From Acidaminococcaceae bacterium UBA2453 (lineage in GTDB: Bacteria > Bacillota > Negativicutes > Acidaminococcales > Acidaminococcaceae), in assembly GCA_002342505.1 (NCBI GenBank), contig DDQB01000060.1, positions 1-10,675 on the forward strand: DNA of 10,675 nt, in the 5' to 3' direction. The notes under the pieces are model-generated. The model was given only the letters and a program-made list of their open reading frames with translations. It did no database searches and was not told the origin of the DNA. A program made the position numbers and the translations under genes. This document shows, in pieces, positions 5,355 through 10,675 of the stretch. Each line of letters opens with the position of its first letter. Position 1 is the first letter of the stretch.

Positions 5355-8300
5355 TTATTCTTCATCGTCTTCTTCGATTTCACCTTCTACAGAAAGGTAC
5401 AGCTCCTGCAGTTTTTGCTTAGTCTCGTCGTCTGCGTTCCACATCTGGCGCTGTTCCGCTTCCAACAGGGTTTCCGCGATATTTTGCAGGGCCCAGGGAT
5501 TTACTTTTTTCATCCACTGCTGTACTTTGGGGTCAAAAGCATATTTTTTTGCGTAATCATCATACATCCAGTCTTCCATAACGTTGCTGGTGGCATCCCA
5601 CTGGAAGCTGATATTCAACCGGTTGGCCATATCCATGGCGCCTTTGTAACCGTGCTGCATCAGGCCTTCTATATATTTAGGGTTCAGCGATTCTGCCCGT
5701 ACGACCCGTTTCATTTCTTCAGCCACAGTGCGCATTTTTGGCGCGCTGCGATTAGCGCTGTCGCCTACATAAGAAACCGGTTCTTTTTGTCCGAAGCTCT
5801 TGACCGCGGCGATCATGCCGCCGTGGAAGCCGTTGTAGTCATCGGAACTGAGAATGTTCATGTCATGACTATCTTCATTCTTTACGGTAAGTTCCATCTG
5901 GGCCAGACGCTTTTTAAACAGCTCCGGCTGATATTCTCCACGCCGTCCGCCGCCAAAGGCGTGTCCGCCCCAGCGCACATAAATATCTGCCAGATCTTTT
6001 TCGGATTCCCAGTTTTTGGAATCCAGTACGATATTGATACCGGAACCATAAGTGCCGGGGGCGTCGCCAAAGACACGGAAGGCAGCGTTGCGCCATGCGT
6101 CGTCTGCAGACGCGCCGTCTGCTTCCAAAGCATGGCTTTCTTTCCGTATATGTTTGCGCACAAAATTGTCTTCGTCGGATTCATCTAATTTTGCGACCAG
6201 CAATACCGCGCTGTCCATCAGCTCAGCCAGATGGGGGAGAGTATCCCGGAACAGACCGCTGATGCGAGCGGTCACATCGATGCGCGGGCGTTTCAGTTCA
6301 TTGAGTGGTATAACTTCCAGTCCGGTGACGCGCAGGCTGCCTTTCTGCCATACGGGGCGGACGCCCAGCAGATAGAGGAATTCCGCAATATCCTGTCCGC
6401 TGCTGCGCATGTTAGGGCCGGACCAGAGGACCATGCCGATATTTTCCGGATATTTGCCTTCATCACCGATGTATTTATCGATCATGCGATCTCCCAGTTT
6501 GGTGCCGGCGATCCAACCGGCCTGGGAAGGCAGTGCCCTGGGATCGACGCCGTAAAAGTTTCGGCCGGAGGGTAGAAGATCTACTCCGCCTGCGCTTGGC
6601 GACCCGGAGGGCCCAGGGGGAACGAATTTGCCGGAGAGTGCCGCAAGCGTATGCTCCAATTCGTTTTTTGTTGCTGTAAGCCGTGGATAGATTTCTTCTA
6701 TAACGTACTTTGCGAGGGATGCGATTTTCTGTTTCCATTCTTCTGACCCTGCGGCAATTTGCGGCAGCTTTATGGCTTCCGTTACGGATACTTCTGAAAA
6801 ACCGCCGGCTGCGATTGCGGCTATCAGTTCACGGCTTTCGCTGCGGATTTTGCGCAGCAGTTCGCCACCGGTAAGATTTAGTTCGTCGATAATTGCGGAA
6901 GGATTTTTTTCGATTTCGGAAAAGTCCACGCCGTATTTTTCTGACCAGAGATTGTACAATGAGGGCACAGGGCCGTTTGACAGGCGCAGCAGATGCATGA
7001 TTTCGCTGACCAGCACATCGCCTTCCGGAGCCTGGCCTAATACGTGGAGGCCTACATGGATCTCGCTGTCCTGCAGGTCTTCCATATAGGCGTGCAATTC
7101 TGCAAGATATTCGCTGAATGGTCTGGTTTCATCCCGGGGAACCGACTCGTCAATTTTTGTGCTGTGGGCCAGTTCCAAAATTTTCTCTTCCAAAGCGGCG
7201 GCCTGTTCGGAATCTGCTTTTTGGAAGTGACTGTATTCGTCTGCCATTTTTTCCAGCTCGGCCAGTTCGTCAAAGGCTCCGGCTTCTTCCACGGGCGCAG
7301 GCAGGTATCCGATAAGGCAGGCGCTGCTTCTGCGTTTGGCGATAACGCCTTCGCCGGAGATTGTCATCAGGTAGGGATAAATGTTGGGCAGTGAACCCAG
7401 GGCAATATCCGGATAGCTGGCTTCATCAAGTCCTGTTGCCTTGCCGGGCAGCCATTCCAGATTGCCGTGGGTGCCTAAATGGATCACGGCGTCTGCTTTA
7501 AATACTTCCCGCAGCCAGTAGTAAAATGCCAGATACTGGTGGGTGGGGGCGATCATAGGATCGTGATAGGCTTTGGACGGGTCCATGCCGTAATGTCGAG
7601 CCGGCTGGACGGTCATAAAGATGTTTCCGTTCATGGTGCCGGGGATCAGGATATTTCCCTCATCGGATAGCATGACGCTGCCCGGCGCTTCACCCCATTG
7701 CTCAATCATTTTCTGCCGGGCGTCTTCCGGCAGCGTGTCGAAAAATTCCTTGTATTCCTTCGCGGAAAGCTTCTGGCATTCTTCCGCCTGTTTATCGGTC
7801 AGAAGGCTCAGGTCATTGGTAGCATGAGAGGTCATGATGTGGATGAATTCTTCTGCCGATTCTGGCAGGAAATCAACCTGATACCCGTCCTGACGCATAC
7901 GGGACAGCAGTCTTATGGCGCTTTCCATGGAGTCCAGCCCCGAAGCGCTGCCAATATTGTAATTTTTGGGCGGATAATTGTGGAAGATCAGAGCGATTTT
8001 TTTATCCGCATTCTCCATCTGATGTAATTTTGCCCATTTTTTTGCCTTGGATACCATAGCTGTCATGCGCTGGGGCATAGGGATATATTCTATAGCGCCG
8101 TCAGGCTGTTCCCGTCTCCCTGCAATGGGGATACCGTGCAGCGCGCCGTCAAATTCCGGCAGCGCTACGGCAATGGAAGTTTCCACCGCGTTCAGGCCTT
8201 CCGGATTTTTCCGCCAGTCTTCTTCCGAAGTGAGCAGGGTATAGGCTGTTAAAACCGGTACGCCCAGTGTTTCCAGCTCATCTACGGTCAGGCTGCCGTT

Positions 8301-9077
8301 ACCTACATGAGAGAATTTCATGGTGGTAACCAGGACGTCAATGGCAGTTTTGCCGTCTGCTGTAAAATAATCGGCAAACACTTTGCGAATACTGGGCATG
8401 CCCAGGGATTCGTCCGGCATCTGGTTGGTAAAGACTGAGATTACATTACATCCGTTACGTTCTGCTTCACGGATAAAAGCAGCGGGGTAAGCCAGATCGT
8501 CCCATATCCATTCCTCCCGGTAAAATAACAGACCAATGACGGGCTGCCCCGGTTTGCAATAGGTTGCCTGATAGGCTGCAAGGTCCGTCATATATCCGTC
8601 CGGCATATCCGGATGATAGATACCGGCCCAACATCTTGGTTTAGGCTCTGCGGGCGCAGGGACGGAACTGTCTGTCAGGGATGAAGCATATAGCCAGAAG
8701 TTTTGAAAGTTTTCTGCGCCGCCATAAAAGGTGTACCCTTTAAGACAGTCGGCAATATCCTTTTCCACGCCGGCTTCTTCCCCGTCCAGCGCGGATTCAA
8801 CCGCATCCAGCATGTAGGGGATGTGATTTGCGATTAAGAAGTTGCGGCAGGCTTCCCAAAATTTGGATTTGAAAACATTTTTAAAAAACCTGGCCACAAC
8901 CAGGCTGCTGCCGCGGAGTTTCCGTTCCCAGACATAGTTCCATTCGCTGGATCTTTCCAGCTTGACTGCCATGCACAGGTCGGAAATCCTTCCGTCGTCC
9001 TGCAGTTTCAGGCAGGCGTTTTTCATGCCGGCGTACCGCCGGCTGTCGTTGGTCAGATAAATAATTTTTATATCCAT
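5355..9077 (-). CDS. cobN: CobN-family large chelatase subunit (1240 aa)
   Basis: This is the large, tetrapyrrole-binding catalytic subunit of a class I chelatase (CobN/BchH/ChlH family). Cobaltochelatases put Co(II) into hydrogenobyrinic acid a,c-diamide, and other members act on Mg, Ni or haem. Recognisable blocks are NYPPKNYNIGSASGLDS (367-383), the hallmark HLGTHGNLEWLPGK (533-546), and towards the C-terminus SGPNMRSSGQDIAEFLYLLG, RWGGHAFGGG and NPWALQNIAETLLEAEQRQMW. These and the full length (about 1200-1300 aa is usual) make it a complete CobN-type protein with no visible frameshift. There is no signal peptide, so it should be cytoplasmic. The tail is acidic (EIEEDDEE). The ATG at 9077 is preceded by AAAGGAGG, with a rather long 14-nt spacing. 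It is the first chelatase gene of the operon, followed by chlI and chlD rather than cobS/cobT, so the full complex is encoded together. No cobalamin pathway genes are nearby, and family alone does not fix the metal or the direction of the reaction. Confidence 0.93.
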   Translation of the reverse strand: MDIKIIYLTNDSRRYAGMKNACLKLQDDGRISDLCMAVKLERSSEWNYVWERKLRGSSLVVARFFKNVFKSKFWEACRNFLIANHIPYMLDAVESALDGEEAGVEKDIADCLKGYTFYGGAENFQNFWLYASSLTDSSVPAPAEPKPRCWAGIYHPDMPDGYMTDLAAYQATYCKPGQPVIGLLFYREEWIWDDLAYPAAFIREAERNGCNVISVFTNQMPDESLGMPSIRKVFADYFTADGKTAIDVLVTTMKFSHVGNGSLTVDELETLGVPVLTAYTLLTSEEDWRKNPEGLNAVETSIAVALPEFDGALHGIPIAGRREQPDGAIEYIPMPQRMTAMVSKAKKWAKLHQMENADKKIALIFHNYPPKNYNIGSASGLDSMESAIRLLSRMRQDGYQVDFLPESAEEFIHIMTSHATNDLSLLTDKQAEECQKLSAKEYKEFFDTLPEDARQKMIEQWGEAPGSVMLSDEGNILIPGTMNGNIFMTVQPARHYGMDPSKAYHDPMIAPTHQYLAFYYWLREVFKADAVIHLGTHGNLEWLPGKATGLDEASYPDIALGSLPNIYPYLMTISGEGVIAKRRSSACLIGYLPAPVEEAGAFDELAELEKMADEYSHFQKADSEQAAALEEKILELAHSTKIDESVPRDETRPFSEYLAELHAYMEDLQDSEIHVGLHVLGQAPEGDVLVSEIMHLLRLSNGPVPSLYNLWSEKYGVDFSEIEKNPSAIIDELNLTGGELLRKIRSESRELIAAIAAGGFSEVSVTEAIKLPQIAAGSEEWKQKIASLAKYVIEEIYPRLTATKNELEHTLAALSGKFVPPGPSGSPSAGGVDLLPSGRNFYGVDPRALPSQAGWIAGTKLGDRMIDKYIGDEGKYPENIGMVLWSGPNMRSSGQDIAEFLYLLGVRPVWQKGSLRVTGLEVIPLNELKRPRIDVTARISGLFRDTLPHLAELMDSAVLLVAKLDESDEDNFVRKHIRKESHALEADGASADDAWRNAAFRVFGDAPGTYGSGINIVLDSKNWESEKDLADIYVRWGGHAFGGGRRGEYQPELFKKRLAQMELTVKNEDSHDMNILSSDDYNGFHGGMIAAVKSFGQKEPVSYVGDSANRSAPKMRTVAEEMKRVVRAESLNPKYIEGLMQHGYKGAMDMANRLNISFQWDATSNVMEDWMYDDYAKKYAFDPKVQQWMKKVNPWALQNIAETLLEAEQRQMWNADDETKQKLQELYLSVEGEIEEDDEE

Positions 9078-9103
9078 AAAAAAATTCCGCTCCTCCTTTT
9101 ACC

Positions 9104-9129
9104 ATTTTGCAGTGCTGCTGAAGCAAAAT
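9104..9129. repeat. Inverted repeat in the cobN leader
   Basis: ATTTTGC (9104-9110) and GCAAAAT (9123-9129) form a 7-bp stem with a 12-nt loop, between the stop of the diguanylate cyclase and the cobN ribosome binding site. It could be an operator, an mRNA hairpin between co-transcribed genes, or a weak terminator. On the minus strand no T tract follows, so efficient termination before cobN is unlikely. I see no convincing promoter in this 55-bp gap. Confidence 0.4.
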
Positions 9130-9132
9130 TTT

Positions 9133-10675
9133 TTACTTGTCATCAATAAATAAGTTGCCGCCCGGTTCGCCTTTCCACGGCACGGGAAACGGCGTCAGAT
9201 TTTTTGCTGTGGCTTCGTGCTTTAAGCGTTTGCCTACGGGGCAGTCGCCTCGCAATTTAGAAAACTTACAGCGGATGCAGGGACGGTTTGAGTCAGTTAC
9301 TACCTTGTAACAGGTTTTTTCGTCCCCGTTTTCCGGTGCGCCCAGCTCCTTCCGTGTAGCGGCGTTCATGTACAGGACTTTGCCGTCCTTTGTGGAAGTG
9401 ACCCAGATTTTTCGCAGCATGGCATTTAAGATGCCTTGCAGATGCCAGTACCCTTTGCGGACCATGTCATAACGCATCTGATCCATTAAAAATGTGCCTA
9501 AAACATCAGCAAAAGTTTTTAAGACTTCATGTTCACGCTTGGTCCAGACACGGGAGGCGCGGCAGTCGTCAAAACCGACAAAGCCGATCCGCCTTTCGCC
9601 GTTCATGATTCCGGCATGTAAAAACGCGTGGATATTTCGTTCTGAAAAAAGTTTTGCAAGGGAACCTTCCAATTTTGCGGTGTCCGGGCATTCCGAAAAG
9701 TTGCCGTAAATTCCTTTTTGAAAATTAGCGTTGATACATGCAAAAACGTTTCCTTCATGTGCTACCGCTACGGGAAGGGTATCGCCCGCATGCCATTCAA
9801 ACCAACAGACCCACTGACCGTCTTTTTGCTGGTAAATGACGACCCGCTGGACCATGAAATATTTTGCGAAAAGGGCCAGCAACGTTTCCACGGTAATTCT
9901 TGCATCCCCGGTTTCGTACAGCATACGGAAAATAAATTCTACAGGATTGGCAAGCAGCGCCTGCCGTTCCTGCATGACCTCATTCTCTTCTGTTTTTTTC
10001 CGCTGGCCTGCCTGAATTTCTTTTGTATAAAACACATGCATATCGCGGCCGCGCTGTTTGGCTTCATAAAGAGCCGTGTCAGCGTATCCGAACAATTCGT
10101 CGTATTGCGTTCCGTATTCCGGCGACATGACAATGCCGATGCTGCCGCTGACGTTCAGTATTTTCCCATCACCGTATTTGAAACTGCGACGCAACATGTT
10201 TCTAAGTTTTTCGCAGAGAGCATTAATTTGTTCGCGGTCGTCTGCTTCCCGGATGCATACGACGAATTCGTCGCCGCCAACTCTTCCCAGAATGTCCGCG
10301 CCGCTGAAAACTTCAGTCAGTGTCAGGGCCATATCGGAAATGACCGCATCGCCAAAAAGGTGTCCCAGGTTATCATTGATTTTTTTGAAGCCATCCATGT
10401 CAAGGACCAGCAATGCTTTTTTTGTTTCCGGTACAGACAGGGCTTTCTGGATAAGTTCTTTGACATACCCTTTGTTATATAGTCCGGTCAGTGAATCACG
10501 TTCTGCTTTTTGCCGGAGTTCATCATTCTTTCGGTGTTCCGAATCCGTATTACGAAGCAGGATGACCACATAGCGGGGCCATTCTTTTTCAAAATGGACA
10601 ATATATCTGATATGAAACCAGCGATATTCTCCATTGTCTTCCATGACGCGATATTCAATCACCGTTTCGCTGGAT
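9133..10675 (-). CDS. Diguanylate cyclase, PAS-GGDEF-GAF-PAS, 5' end outside window
   Basis: The frame is open to the window edge and its first residues belong to the middle of a PAS_3-type fold, so the GTG at 10662 is not taken as the start. Numbering residues from that GTG: PAS remnant about 2-45; GGDEF domain about 50-212 with DSLTGLYN, the metal-binding DMDGFKKINDNLGH (88-101) and an intact GGDEF (129-133); GAF-like domain about 240-395; and a C-terminal PAS-like domain about 405-509 with Cys451, Cys462, Cys465 and Cys474 (CYKV, PCIRC, DCP). It should make cyclic di-GMP from two GTP. The I-site RxxD reads SGAD (120-123), so product inhibition through that site is probably missing. No membrane segment is visible in the part seen. 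It runs in the same direction as cobN, 55 bp upstream, and may share its transcript. The cysteine pattern recurs in PAS domains of anaerobes and may bind metal or sense redox state; that is inference. Confidence 0.9.
   Translation of the reverse strand, partial: SSETVIEYRVMEDNGEYRWFHIRYIVHFEKEWPRYVVILLRNTDSEHRKNDELRQKAERDSLTGLYNKGYVKELIQKALSVPETKKALLVLDMDGFKKINDNLGHLFGDAVISDMALTLTEVFSGADILGRVGGDEFVVCIREADDREQINALCEKLRNMLRRSFKYGDGKILNVSGSIGIVMSPEYGTQYDELFGYADTALYEAKQRGRDMHVFYTKEIQAGQRKKTEENEVMQERQALLANPVEFIFRMLYETGDARITVETLLALFAKYFMVQRVVIYQQKDGQWVCWFEWHAGDTLPVAVAHEGNVFACINANFQKGIYGNFSECPDTAKLEGSLAKLFSERNIHAFLHAGIMNGERRIGFVGFDDCRASRVWTKREHEVLKTFADVLGTFLMDQMRYDMVRKGYWHLQGILNAMLRKIWVTSTKDGKVLYMNAATRKELGAPENGDEKTCYKVVTDSNRPCIRCKFSKLRGDCPVGKRLKHEATAKNLTPFPVPWKGEPGGNLFIDDK

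Noticed and set aside
5415..6188. 257-codon open frame on the plus strand opposite cobN
   Set aside because: Lies wholly antisense to well-conserved CobN C-terminal motifs, with no ribosome binding site or family features; a codon-bias shadow.
9718..10482. 254-codon open frame on the plus strand opposite the GGDEF gene
   Set aside because: Antisense to the intact GGDEF domain and rich in Phe/Cys as shadow frames are; no recognisable domain or start signal.

Overview
The window looks like the chromosome of a Gram-positive-type or Negativicutes-like anaerobe. The evidence is AGGAGG-type ribosome binding sites, a TTGACA/TAAAAT promoter, moderate GC, and a multidomain PAS-GGDEF-GAF-PAS protein of the kind common in Negativicutes and Clostridia. 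The assignment comes from style and family only and is of modest confidence.

Left end, plus strand (1-440): two adjacent tRNA genes, Asp(GTC) and Phe(GAA), both with encoded CCA. A clear intrinsic terminator follows, then a small two-helix membrane protein of unknown function. Region 439-713 separates this from the converging operon and has no convincing protein gene. It holds a near-consensus plus-strand promoter, two hairpins sharing a GTTAGC/GCTAAC core, a long hairpin that fits a minus-strand terminator, and a plus-strand terminator with a six-T tract. Together these could specify an unannotated small RNA of about 215 nt.

Main block, minus strand (714-9077, read right to left): cobN (large chelatase subunit, 1240 aa), chlI-type AAA+ subunit (340 aa), chlD-type AAA+/VWA subunit (635 aa), an ABC-2-type ATPase (290 aa) and its permease (246 aa). 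chlI/chlD overlap as ATGA, the ATPase/permease junction is TGATG, and the other gaps are 42 and 59 bp, so this is almost certainly one operon. It encodes all three parts of an ATP-dependent class I tetrapyrrole metal chelatase plus a two-gene exporter. No cobalamin, chlorophyll or haem synthesis gene and no metal importer lies in the window, and there is no room for a cobalamin riboswitch in the 55-bp leader. The substrate is open: a cobalt chelatase, another metal-tetrapyrrole chelatase, or a haem/metal dechelatase paired with porphyrin export.

Right end, minus strand (9133-10675): a diguanylate cyclase cut by the window edge (PAS, GGDEF, GAF, Cys-rich PAS). It lies 55 bp upstream of cobN in the same direction and may be co-transcribed with it. 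Its GGDEF motif is intact but the usual inhibitory I-site arginine is absent.
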